NCBI RefSeq assembly: GCF_963583255.1
Contig: NC_084810.1
Coordinates: forward strand, 10,127,853 to 10,191,852
Origin: Pyrus communis
Taxonomy: Eukaryota; Streptophyta; Magnoliopsida; Rosales; Rosaceae
Length of the DNA stretch: 64,000 nt
Reading direction: 5' to 3'
The notes beneath the pieces are model-generated. The model saw only the letters and a list, made by a program, of their open reading frames with translations. It did not search any database and was not told the DNA's origin. Below, one piece after another: positions 13,009 to 23,412 of the stretch (position 1 is its first letter; every line of letters begins with the position of its first letter). The translations under genes and the position numbers were made by a program.

Positions 13009-13017
13009 AAGGGGGAG
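13009..13017 (+). other. Polypurine tract of the copia relic
   Basis: AAGGGGGAG lies immediately before the TGTTGCAG start of the 3' LTR, the position of the plus-strand primer in LTR retrotransposons. Confidence 0.75.
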
Positions 13018-13267
13018 TGTTGCAGTCCTATTAGATTAAGAATGTGATTGTGTAAATCCTAGTGTATCTACGGATATCTTGCAATATTCTCTAGGGTTAG
13101 ATATTATCCTATTAAAGTTGTAATCCTATTAGGGTAAGGATTTAACCTTCCTTATTACTATAAATAAAGACACAATGACCTCACAATTACACATCTCTCT
13201 TATCTCTCTATGCCGCACTCCCTCTTTCTTTCTGGCCTCTATAATTGTTCAATAAATTATACCTACA
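13018..13267 (+). repeat. Intact 3' LTR (250 bp) of the copia relic
   Basis: It starts TGTTGCAGTCC and ends CCTACA (TG...CA), directly after the polypurine tract. It contains a TATA-like ACTATAAATAAAG at about 13158. Its last part matches 7225-7317. Because the 5' outer end is lost, no target duplication can be scored. Confidence 0.8.
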
Positions 13268-13457
13268 ATAATTGTGTCATTTTTATTAAAATTTAAGGTC
13301 TTTTGTCCTTTTTATTAAAAAAAATAAGGGATTTTCATTAATATTTTAATTCTTTTTCATTAAATAAAGTTAAAGCATGATTTTTTATTAAAATAAACTT
13401 AACCCAAGCCTCTTTCATGAAAGTTCCATTTTATTTAATGAAAGTAACTTAGGTTGA

Positions 13458-13491
<34 letters not shown>

Positions 13492-13767
13492 AATCATCGC
13501 TATCCTTTCCATGCTCATCAATTCTTGTATTTTAGAAAAGAAGATGCAAGGGTTACTCAAACAAAAAATTATTTTAAATCATTTTCAATTTTGAAGACTT
13601 TTATTTCATTTATTCTTCTTTATTTCTTCTCCAACACCCTTATTCATTGCTCATATTCCTCTTCCATTTTTTCCCAATCTCAAAAATAAAAAAAATAAAA
13701 AAATAAATGATTATTAACTGGATCTTAAAATGGGAGTGCAATTGAGTTCACTCGGCCCATGATACAT
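13268..13767. other. AT-rich spacer with a long poly-A run
   Basis: Simple AT-rich DNA with an A-run of about 30 near 13460-13489. No gene was seen. Confidence 0.5.
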
Positions 13768-13863
13768 TCCCCTATGGTCTATTATTTCCCTCTGGTTGAT
13801 AAGTGGCAAAGAAAGTCCCCTATGGTCTATTATTTCCCTCTGGTTGATAAGTGGCAAAGAAAG
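13768..13863. repeat. 48-bp perfect tandem duplication
   Basis: A unit beginning TCCCCTATGGTCTATTATTT occurs at 13768-13815 and again at 13816-13863, without visible differences. It abuts the truncated 3' end of the serine acetyltransferase pseudogene. Confidence 0.9.
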
Positions 13864-13909
13864 ACCCGCGCGAAGCTACATGATTGAAAACCATACAAAA
13901 AATTTATAA

Positions 13910-14146
13910 TCAATATTGGCCAACCCTGACACTCCCTAACACATTGGCCCCTGCCCCTATTACCACTCCATCGCCAATCTTTGGGTGCCTGTCCCCCCAC
14001 TCCTTCCCTGTCCCTCCCAAAGTCACATTATGCAGAATCGACACGTTGTTTCCGATCACTACCATTTCGCCTATCACTACTCCGGTAGCATGATCGAGCA
14101 ATATCCCACGTCCGAACTTGGACCCGGATGGATATCCAATGCAAAC
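13910..14146 (-). pseudogene. Serine acetyltransferase pseudogene, 3' part
   Basis: On the minus strand this encodes the left-handed beta-helix (hexapeptide repeat) acetyltransferase core of SAT/CysE. Visible blocks are ALDIHPGPKFGRG, LLDHATGVVIGE, VVIGNNVSILHNVTLGGTGK and GDRHPKIGDGVVIGAGANVLG. The intact family makes O-acetylserine from serine and acetyl-CoA for cysteine synthesis. The frame ends in a stop at 13910 shortly after RVG, so the C-terminal helix and tail are missing. Upstream coding sequence resumes at 21732 beyond a retrotransposon. No introns are seen, fitting intronless plant SAT genes. Confidence 0.9.
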
Positions 14147-15593
14147 TGATGTATATTTAAACTAACCTAAATAATAGATTAATTTAAACCAAATTAAACT
14201 CCCAAGATCACGAATCAATTGTAGAAATATATGCAAATACGAGGTCGATCCTGCAGAGATTGCTTTAACACCAATTTAACCGATTCGTAATGCTAGAATT
14301 AATTAAACAAACAAAGGATAGGTAGAAAAAGAAAAGATAATTAATTAAAATCACAAACGACACAAGAAAACCTAAGGTTATGAATTCACCAATAACAATC
14401 CTACTTACTTATCCTAGAGCCAACTACTATCCAATAAAATGCCAACGTTAAAGGTTGTTCTTTCTAATGTATGAATTAATCCGTGGTCAGGCATCAACTC
14501 TTGTATCTCTACATGATAATTATATCATATTGGTTAGGCATACAATTAAACACATAAAAACCCATTGAGCGTAGAAGAATCATGTCAACCAAGTAGAACT
14601 AGCTTGATATTGGTCATCCTCACTAGTTTGTCTACTCTTCTTAATCTTAGTTCCAATAAACCTAATTGATTCGTCATCCTCATAGATTTATCTAAATATC
14701 TAGATGCAAAATTCCTTAAAGTGATCAGTCATTAGAAATCCGAATCTAGAATAAAATACCCACAAAGATAAAGAATATAACATGGCATATAATCAGATAA
14801 TAATTAACAAAATACTTCGCAAATATTCATGTCATGGCTTCATCATCAACCTTAGAAAATAACTTAGTTACACATGGAAATAAAGATAAAAGAAAGATAG
14901 AACCCAGAGTCCATGGCAAAGCACGTCCCTAAGCTCTTCTTCACAAATTACAGAAATGGTGAATGGTGTAGTGGTGTGGGTGATATGGGTTATGCGGGGT
15001 TTTTTTTGGAGAGAGCTTAGGGTACCTTATGTATACTAGAAAAAACTCTAAAAGGTCTGAGAGAAACTCTCCTAAATAAAACAAACTCCTAAACAATTAA
15101 TGACACAAACTAGGAAAGAATCCTTCATGGCTTGGGAAACACGTAATTTGTCTTGCACGCCAATTTTGGGGTCGATTTATATTTTGGAAAATTCTGTAAA
15201 AAATATAGGAAACGTAGTTTTATCTTTTATCTTTCCAGGCATATATCACATGCCACTAGGAAAAATCAGGAAAGCCTCCAAATCTTTATTCTCCCATAGC
15301 TGCGCAATTCTAACAAGAAACAACTTCTATGGGATTGATTTGTAAAACTGGACTGAATGACTCCATGGAAAATTATGAAATTCGGACACAACGAGCTTTA
15401 GCCTATTAGCTACTTTTCCAATTGGCCTTGCATCAAAACTCCTCCAGAAAGTCGAATTATCACCAAAAATGTCCTGCGTGCGTAGAATGGTTGAAACTGA
15501 GAAAAGGAAAGTAATGAGGCTCTTTTGTAATCAATTCCTTAACAAAACTTAGGGATAATTAATATGAAAATATGGTAAATAATGCACCTATCA
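14147..15593 (-). repeat. 3' LTR of the gypsy element (1447 bp)
   Basis: On the minus strand it starts TGATAGGTGCATTATTTACC at 15593 and ends near ATACATCA at 14147. It aligns along its length with 20113-21731. It keeps the uninterrupted AAACAATTAATGACA site where the partner LTR has a TRIM, and a 181-bp stretch (about 15136-15316) that the partner has lost. Confidence 0.88.
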
Positions 15594-16879
15594 AATACCT
15601 CCAAACTTAGCTTTTGCTAGTACTCGAGCAAAACAAAAATAAAAGACAATGAGGAAAACACTAGACCTTCCATCAATTAGCCTCAAAGCAATCTAGAGAG
15701 GATCACCGAACTTTAAAGAATTAAACACCTTGCAAAATAGAATTAACCAAACCTTACACAACATTCTTAAGCATAATGACTAACATAACCAATATCAATA
15801 CAACTTACTCAACCTGGATAGGTATATGCAAACCAAAGCTTCCACTTCAAGTCCTCCACCATGGATATCACTCAGAAGGAAATCACACATTAAAAAATGG
15901 CAAAGTGTTTCACTCAAATCATGATAAGCAATATAAAACCCCATAAGCTTGCTCTTCATATCAACTCTCCATTAATGTAAGTCAATGCAACACCAAAGAT
16001 CAAAAGGTCATTACAAGGGTTGTAATGATAGGCTAAGGTATGAGCTATCAAAGAAAGGATAGGGAAACACTAGAACTTAAGAAATACCAGGATATCTTCA
16101 TTATGTAATTCAGTCAGTCCTCTTTTGAAACTTGAACTTCAATTATTGTCGTCCAGGACTCATGATGTAGGGATGGAACAAATTCAAACTTTTATTTCCC
16201 AACTTCTTTGATATATTTTTCTTTTTTCATTTTTCATTTTTCTTTTTTTCTTTTTTTCCTTTTTTTTCTGGAAATAATCATAAAATAAAGATAATACGAC
16301 ACATGGTACCTCGATACACGCCACTTCTTTATTGTAGAACCCAACCTTTATCTTCCTTGATGTCCACTTGGTATCTCCAAAGCTATAGGATATGGTTAAT
16401 ATAGGTTAAATCGGTAAAGGGTGAATGTGGGTAATGAAAGAAAAGGCTAAGTGTTTGGCTTCAAAAGGGTAACTAGGGATAATATAATATAAAAGGTTGG
16501 TTAGAAAGGCTCAAGCGATCCAAATATGGCTAAAATCATCTCCCTAATGTTGCATGACTTAGGATTTCGCCTCAAGAGATATTGAAGCAAGTTCTAGAGA
16601 ATGATAATGCTATCATGAAACTCACAAGAAAGAATATGCAATAGGCTAAAAATCTCACAAAGGTTCAATAAGTTTTCACTTAAAATCCACATATAATTCT
16701 CTAAGTAAGAGATAATTAATAGTACTAATATTGGTTATTTGTATAAAATAAACTTGAGAATGATCATGTAAGAATCTGATTAACCATATCAAGCAACTGA
16801 AATTTCACATAAGAAGAACTAATTCAAATAAGTTTGTGACCTAGAAGAGAGCAAATTATTATCATTGACTTATGGAAGG

Positions 16880-18004
16880 TGTTTGGGCCCAAAATATCTT
16901 GGGCAGGACGAGCAGTCATATGTGTTCGGCCCAAGGTAATAACAGATGCTATGGGCCGGATAATAAAACCCGGGCCAGCTGGCAGGGTCAGCCGAATCCT
17001 ATCTCAAGAGGTCCAGATAAATAGGAAGGATTGAGGAAATCCTGGTGCGACCAGGATTCTCGACCAGCAAGAAATAAAGCCTCAAAGGGAGGAAGATTCA
17101 GAATCCCAGTGGGAGTAGGTTTGTTCGAACCAGAATCGAAATGAGACAAGGACTCCCAATCCAAATCAGAGGAGGTTTCAAGGAATGGGGTACTATAAAT
17201 ACACGAGATCATGCAACATTCAGGGGACCTTCAACTCAGCATACAATTGCCCTGCGCAAAACCTCTCAATCACCTTGAGATTTTTCCTTTTCTTTTTCCT
17301 GCCGACACACCTTCAGTTTGGATAAACAGCACTGTGGAAGCAACCGGCGAGCACCTTCAGTTTGGATAAACAGCACTGCTGCCGCAGAATCAGCCGACCA
17401 AGAAGCATCTTCAGTTTGGATAAACAGCACTGCGTCGAGGCCGACCGATTATCCATCCAAGTCTCGGTCGAGGAAGGTTTTCGAACCTTTGTTGGCAGAG
17501 GTCACCTTACTAAGCTTTCTCGGCATAGTTAGGTGTTACGAATTACATTGCTCGGCGTACTGGTTGCCGAGTGGTTTTATGATTGGATACTCACAGGTGA
17601 GTTTCAGGGTTCGGCATTCCGACGGCCGAACTACGTTTACCATCAAGACATATATCACGTTCGAGTACCTGTGCCCATACACCTTGGTCTCGATTCGACG
17701 TGCTTATACTCTCACGAATATAATCACAGTGACCGAATCGGGCTCGGACGATTTGTGAACTCCGCAGAAGTAGCAGCCTTGTCTTCAGGCTGTAGAACCC
17801 AGAGACCGAGAGTGTTCCTTCCTCGATCGCAATCGCAAGTTAAAAGAAGTCAGCAACGCGCTCAAAGCTACATCAACAGATTTTACTCCTCGGCCAGGCT
17901 CGGCCGACGAGTTGGCACGCCCCGCATTCGACCGAAGGACGTAGTTAGCTTATTAGTTACTCGGCCTGCGCGCCACGTAGGTTTTGTAATTTTTAGGATC
18001 AACA
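16880..18004. mobile_element. Nested solo LTR, 1125 bp, target duplication GAAGG
   Basis: The sequence starts TGTTTGGGCCCAAAATATC and ends TTTAGGATCAACA (TG...CA). It is flanked by GAAGG at 16875-16879 and 18005-18009. It is distinctly more GC-rich than its gypsy host and interrupts it. ACTATAAATACACGAG near 17191 looks like a TATA region. Open frames inside (17318-17758, 17533-18075) have no recognised domain and are not called genes. Confidence 0.85.
17311..17432. repeat. Three copies of a 24-bp motif in the solo LTR
   Basis: A 24-bp word starting CTTCAGTTTGGATAAACAGC occurs at 17311-17334, 17355-17378 and 17409-17432. The spacing is irregular (44 and 54 bp) and the linkers are unrelated. 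It lies about 110 bp downstream of the TATA-like site, in the probable transcribed leader of the LTR. Confidence 0.9.
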
Positions 18005-18971
18005 GAAGGTCAAACTCAAAGGAACGACTCAAGAAAAATCAAAAAATTTTAAATTTTTTTTATGGATTTTTATGACATTAAGACTTAAATAGAAGAACGG
18101 AAAAATAGAACAAAGAACTACAAAGAAATATGCTAACATAAATTGCAAACAATGAGTTGCAAATATGACAGTACCATAGCCAGTTTTGACCTTTAGACAA
18201 AAGATTTGATCATAACTTTTGAAAGAAAAATCCGATTTTCATGGTCTTTATATGGCTGGAAAGAAGACAAAAATTTGAAGAACACAGCGCAGACAAAATG
18301 TTCAAATTCCTTTCCAATTAAAACAGTTTTACGCAAACATAGACAATATGAACACTAAACAAAAATAGAACACAGTAACAGAGATTGAGATCCTCCCCCA
18401 AAGTTGAATCAAACATTGTCCTCTATGTGTAGAACAAAGAAAACAAAACAAACAACACAATTAAAGAGAAGGTGGAAAAACTTCCCTAGATTTTTCATAG
18501 GAGTATGAATGAGCAACGTTGAAGCGTGATGCGAATCGCCAATAATGAATTCCCCCAAACTTGAATCTTGGATAACCCATGTTCCTGCAAAACAAGAAAG
18601 AAATTAAAAACTTATTCCAAAAAACAAAATGAAAAACTACACAAACAAATGAAAAATTTGGAAAACTTGGGTTGCCTCCCAAGAAGCGTTGCTTTATAGT
18701 CATGAGCTAGACTATGCCGAAATTAAGTGAAGGATGGTGGATCATTGAAATGAGGAACCACTCCATGCATATTCCTCTTGTTCCTTTTCTTCCACCTTGT
18801 AGCTTTGAAATTTGCTGTTGATATAAGGCAATGAGGCACTGCATATTTTTGGTTCTTAATTTCAAAGCTTGAGACTTCTTTCTCTTCTTCATTTTTTTTC
18901 ATTGTCTCTTCCACCATATCCTGGCCATCGGAATGAAAGTGAGTTGAGCATGCATAACTTCAATTTTTGGT

Positions 18972-19569
18972 TCAATTCCAATCTCTTCCATAATTTGAGT
19001 AGTGGATTTCAAAGGGATCATTAAAATTCAGCACCTTGTCAACAATTTGAATTTCTTCATAAAGTGACTTCTCGTTGGTAGTGATTTGACTAGTCAAATC
19101 ATGCAGATGGTCTTCCAACATTGAATGCTCTTCCTTCTCTTCATCTACAGCTAATTCACTCAATTCGTTGTTGAAGTCCTCCTCACTTCTCAATGTGGTG
19201 TAGGCACTATCTTTTTCATGGAATGCATCTCGCTCAATCGGATTAGATTTGGATTCATTTGGAAATATTTCTATGTCTCCTTCACTCAATATCGTAGCAA
19301 TTTGACCAACTTGCTTCTCCAAATTTGTGATTGCTTGGGCATTTGCTTCCTCCTCTTGTTGGAGAGTTTGATATCCTTGAGTGAGAATTTGATGTCCTTG
19401 AGTGAGAATTTGTAAAAGTTCAGTGGTTGTTTGTTGATACTGCATATTAGCTTGAACCATCAGTACAAAAGCTTCTTCTCTTGGGTTCCATGGGTGTGGC
19501 TTCTTGTAAAAACTCTAAGAATTGAGCACTAAAAGGCCAATGTTCCGTTGGAAATTGTTGATATGCCAT
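18972..19569 (-). pseudogene. Decayed gag-like frame of the gypsy element
   Basis: The reading starts MAYQQFPTEHWPFSAQFLEF at 19569, then needs a frameshift to continue as PWNPREEAFVLMVQANMQYQ. It runs as a Gln/Glu-rich, coiled-coil-like protein (TNLEKQVGQIATIL) to a stop at 18972. The NLEKQVGQI block is commonly seen in gypsy gag proteins. No zinc knuckle, protease, reverse transcriptase or integrase follows. Confidence 0.6.
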
Positions 19570-20085
19570 CTCTTTCCTCCTACAAGAAACAAGTCGAAAA
19601 GTAAAAAGACTAACAACTTAAAAAGAAACCAAAAATAATAACAACTACCGTAAAAAAAATATTAAAAGAGGAATGGAAAGTAAACCTAATGACTAACAGG
19701 AAATTATGGAGAAAGGAATCCCACAAACAAAAGGAATTTCAAAACTAAACACTTGCGGCAAATTTTTATTTTTATTTTTTGTCTTCTATTTTCTTATTTT
19801 ATTTTATTTTTTTTGAAACAAAACAGAAAAATAAGTGAACACTAAGAAAAAATAAACCAAAGAAGTCCTATTCCTCTAATAACTCACGGAGTACAACACA
19901 ACCAAAACAAAAACTCCAATTAGCTAAAGGACTTCAACTAAGAATTGAATAAGACAGAAAGAAGACTACCGGTTATATAACAGAAAATAGAAAGAAAGAA
20001 AAATAAAATCATTACACAAATAAAAATAGAAAACGAAAAATAAAATTTAGTAAACGCAATCAACAAGCCAAATTGGGATAAATGG

Positions 20086-20112
20086 GCAAACCCCATGCAA
20101 TGGCGCCAAAAA
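20086..20112 (-). other. Primer-binding region of the gypsy element
   Basis: On the minus strand, TTTTTGGCGCCATTGCATGG directly follows the end of the 5' LTR. The TTTTTGGCGCC form is the usual start of the primer-binding and leader region in plant gypsy elements. This sets the element's orientation. Confidence 0.75.
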
Positions 20113-21731
20113 GTTAAATATATATTTAAACTAACCTAAATAATAGATTAATTCAAACCAAATTAAACTTGCAAGCGCATGAATCAATTGTAGAAATATA
20201 TGCAAATATGAGGTCGATTCCACAAGGATTGCTTTAACACCAATTTAACCGATTAATTATGCTAGACTTAATTAAACAAACAAATGATAGATTGAATCGA
20301 ATAATTGATTAAGACTATAATTAACAAGAAAAAGAAAAGAAAATTAATTAAAATCATACGACACAAGAAAACCTAAGGTTATGAATTCACCAATAACAAT
20401 CCTATTTACTTTTACTAGAGCCAACTACTATCTAATTACAATGCCAATGTTAAAGGTTGTTCGGTATGAATTAATCCATGGTCAGACATCAACTCTTGTA
20501 TCTCTACATGATAATTATATCATATTGGTTAGACACACAATTAAAAACATAAAAACCCATTAAGTGTGGAAGAATCATGTCAACCAAGTAGGACTAGTTT
20601 GATATTGGTCATCCTCACTAGTTTGTATACTCTTCTTAATCTTAGTTGCAATAAACCTAATTGATTGGTCATCCTCATAGATTTATCTAAATATCTAGAT
20701 GCAAAATTCCTAAAAGTGATTAGTCATTAGAAATCCGAATCTAGAATAAAATACCCACAAAGATTAAGAATATAACATGACATATAATCAAATAATAATT
20801 AACAAAGTACTTCATAAATATTCATGTCATGGCTTCATCATAAACCTTAAAAAATAACTTAGTTACACATAAATAAAAATAAAAGAAACACAGAACCCGG
20901 AGTCCATGGCAAAGCACGTCCCTAAGCTCAAAGATGGTGAATGGTGTAGTGGTGTGTGTGATATGGGTTATGCGGGGCTTTTTTAGAGAGAGCTTAAGGT
21001 ACCTTATTTATACTAGAAAAACTCTAAAAGGTCTGGGAGAAACTCTCCTAAATAAAACAAACTCCTAAACAATTTGTTGAGAGTTGTCCCACATCGGTGA
21101 GAGACAAGATTTGTTATGTGCTTATATGGTCTTGGGTTACTCCCCATATTGCCAATTGGTTTTATGGTGGAACCTCAATTTCATCATGGTATCAGAGCAA
21201 GTTGTCCTTGTGTGAAGCCAAACGGCCACACGTGCTCCACGTCACCCAGTTGTTGTCCACATGTAGGCTTGAAAATCCGCAACATGTGCGGGGGCGTGTT
21301 GAGAGTTGTCCCACATCGGTGAGGGACAAGGTTTGCTATGTGCTTATATGGTCGTCTTGGGCTACTCTCCATATTGCCAATTGGTTTTATGCTGGAACCT
21401 CAATTTCATCACAATTAATGACACAAATTAGGAAAGAATCCTTCTTTGCTTGGGAAACAACTTATGCGGGATTGATTTGTAAAACTGGAATGAATGACTC
21501 CATGGAAAATTATGAAATTCAGACACAACGAGCTTCGACCTCTTAGCTTCCTTCTCCAATTGGCCTTGCATCAAAACTCCTCCAGAAAGTCAAATTATCA
21601 CCAAAAATGTCCTGCGTGCACAAAATGGCTGAAACTGATAAAAGGAAGGTAACAAGGCTCTTTTGTAATCAATTCCTTAACAAGAATTAGAGATAATTAA
21701 TATGAAAATATGGTAAATAATGCACCTATCA
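20113..21731 (-). repeat. 5' LTR of the gypsy element, with TRIM insertion
   Basis: This is the partner of 14147-15593. On the minus strand it starts TGATAGGTGCATTATTT at 21731. The inner end is uncertain by a few bases. It is interrupted by a 337-bp TRIM plus its 5-bp duplication. It lacks 181 bp between two GAAAC words that is present in the other LTR. Confidence 0.85.
21075..21411 (+). mobile_element. Complete TRIM retrotransposon (337 bp)
   Basis: Two short LTRs start TGTTGAGAGTTGTCCCACAT and end CTCAATTTCATCA: 21075-21186 (112 bp) and 21297-21411 (115 bp). By eye they differ by about six substitutions and one 3-bp indel. TGGTATCAGAGC at 21187-21198 is a perfect initiator-Met tRNA primer-binding site directly after the first LTR. 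A GTGCGGGGGCG polypurine-like tract precedes the second. Target duplication CAATT is at 21070-21074 and 21412-21416. It encodes no protein, so it depends on other elements for movement. Confidence 0.95.
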
Positions 21732-22402
21732 CAAACACCTCAGACAGCCTATTTTGGATCAACAGTGCCCGGGCTTTCCATAGCTTATGTGCAACCCTAT
21801 GTGCTTTCACATGCAAGGAACCCTTCGTAGTTCAAGAAACAGTGCACATAAGTTGTGCATGCTGGGCCTCTTTCGCTGCCTTCAAATCTTCTTTTAGGGC
21901 TTCCACAAATTCTTGATCTTCGTTAAGAATGCCGACAAAAATCTCATCGAAGGTATGCACAAGCGCGTCGGATTGCTCGGTTTAATCGCAAGGTGCTGCG
22001 CCAGTGCGCTTTCTAAATTGAAGTAAAATAATAGCTAGACAAGATCGGTTCTTGTTTAACAACCGTACAGGTTTCCGCTCTCATTTTCGACCATATATAA
22101 TCTCTCTTCGCATCTTCTTTGTCATGAGTACGGAATTTCTCGTGGTTTCGGTGAGTAGGTTTTGGAACAAGATCTGTTGAACAGGGTCTGTAACAATTCA
22201 AGTGCTTCGTAACGGAATTGTTGAGACAGGATTGATCTGAGACTGAAATATGGCTTCGACCGGGTTGGGACGGCGTTCTTGAATTGCCGGCAGAGGCGAC
22301 CAATATCTTGTATGCTTTGCAAGGATTTTCGAGGTTAACGGTTGCAAAGACAGATGAACTAACACAAGTAGCAGACACCGAAGAGGGAAAGGAGAGAGGC
22401 AT
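21732..22402 (-). pseudogene. Serine acetyltransferase pseudogene, 5' part
   Basis: The minus-strand frame from 22402 starts MPLSFPSSVSATCVSSSVFA, a Ser-rich stretch like a plastid transit peptide. It then shows the SAT N-terminal block WSKMRAETCTVVKQEPILSS before a stop at 22013. Past a small deletion, frames continue LESALAQHLAIKPSN, then DEIFVGILNEDQEFVEALKE, HCFLNYEGFLACE and AHRVAHKLWKARALLIQNRL, ending SEVF at the retrotransposon. At least three frame changes and one in-frame stop exist, so this copy is dead apart from the insertion. Removing the element and one CAAAC copy puts SEVF and ALDIHPG in one frame. Confidence 0.88.
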
Positions 22403-23035
22403 TGTAACATGAGATGTCTCATGAAACTATACTTGGAATGGAAATCGATATCAAAAATATAGGACAGAGAAACGGGTTACGGGTGAACCCGGGAAAAGGA
22501 TTCTTGGGAATTGGATGTAAAAGCCATGTATATTCTTCAACTCCAAATGGCATTTTACCTCTCACTACTAAAACAAGGAAGTAGGAAAAAGAAAGTACAA
22601 AAACAACCAAAACAATTTGGCCTGTAAGTTTGGATTAGGGTGACCAAATTTGTCCAAATTTTCCAGGAGCAACTGCAAAAATGGCATATAAACAACAGAA
22701 TTTCTCCGCAGTTTACCAAGAAAGTGAAATGACGCCGAGAACATGTAGAATAACAAAAATGATGCACAAGGCGGAATTAATATGGTAATGACATTGCATG
22801 TTTAGGAAGTTCATACAATTCTAACATGACTACCTCAAAGAGAAGAAATATGTAACTACAAGGATATGAAAGACAAACTCTTTATCTCTATTCTTCAACT
22901 GGTATCCAAGGCCAGAAGTTTCCGGTTTTCTCAATGTAATGGGTATGCAGATCCTTCTGTTTAACTTCAACTGATACACAAAACAGAAGAATTACAGGAA
23001 CGGGTCAAATGCATTCGATAAATGTAATCCTGCAG
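22403..23035. other. Spacer and RPS10 3' untranslated region
   Basis: The first part lies upstream of the SAT pseudogene start. The part nearer 23412 is the likely 3' untranslated region of the minus-strand RPS10 gene. No coding frame in it is supported. Confidence 0.45.
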
Positions 23036-23412
23036 TCATTCACCCTCTACAAAATGAACGTGAACCATTGTATTCTCTTTCGGATTATCGGATACCTGTT
23101 CTTGGAAGCTTGACCTGAAACAGGTCATGTGAACCATTAATACCCCCCAAAGCTTGACCTGAAATAGATTACGTGAAAACAATGAATTAAAAAACCATCC
23201 GCCATTAGAAAAAAAAAAAAACGTGAATGAAAATGCATGACGAAAACACATGAAAGAGCTATTCATCAACTTATAAGCACCAGCATTACCAATTAAAGCA
23301 CTTAATCTCTGTAAAACAAATTTTACTCTAACATGAGAAATGATAATAGTAGTACAAGGAAGCAAAACTTCAGAGGCCGGGAAAAATTTACCTAAGCTAC
23401 TGCACCGCTTCT

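Larger units (their letters stand above)
7225..13267 (+). mobile_element. Degenerate Ty1/copia retrotransposon
   Basis: Decayed copia domains follow one another on the plus strand in the expected order. A pre-integrase block (WHDHLGHLGRRMM, then CQACLLGKL) lies at about 9820-9950. An integrase-like stretch including NNAGEF lies at about 9990-10200. Reverse-transcriptase fragments (TEFEMKNLRKI, LELKFKRCSDD) lie at about 11700-11800. An RNase H-like part (VCYVDASYLSNPHKAHPQNGY) lies at about 12130-12195, and the end DNLADLYMTSLPKSTFQKLV at about 12510-12575. Every domain has stops and frameshifts. The 3' LTR is complete, and only about 93 bp of the 5' LTR remains. Gag is not recognisable between 7320 and 9600. 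Confidence 0.85.
14147..21731 (-). mobile_element. Non-autonomous Ty3/gypsy element in the SAT gene
   Basis: The element lies on the minus strand, with the 5' LTR at about 20113-21731 and the 3' LTR at 14147-15593. Target duplication CAAAC is at 14142-14146 and 21732-21736. Next to the 5' LTR, reading minus, is TTTTTGGCGCCATTGCATGG, a gypsy-type primer-binding region. Next to the 3' LTR is a purine-rich AAGTTTGGAGG tract. The interior encodes only a decayed gag-like stretch and the post-pol signature CTTCTTGGGAGGCAACCCAA near 18666-18685, with no reverse transcriptase or integrase. It fits a TR-GAG/LARD-type derivative. It contains two younger insertions. Confidence 0.88.

Noticed and set aside
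17318..18075. Frames of 146 and 180 codons
   Set aside because: They lie within the nested solo LTR, have no domain and run past its boundary.
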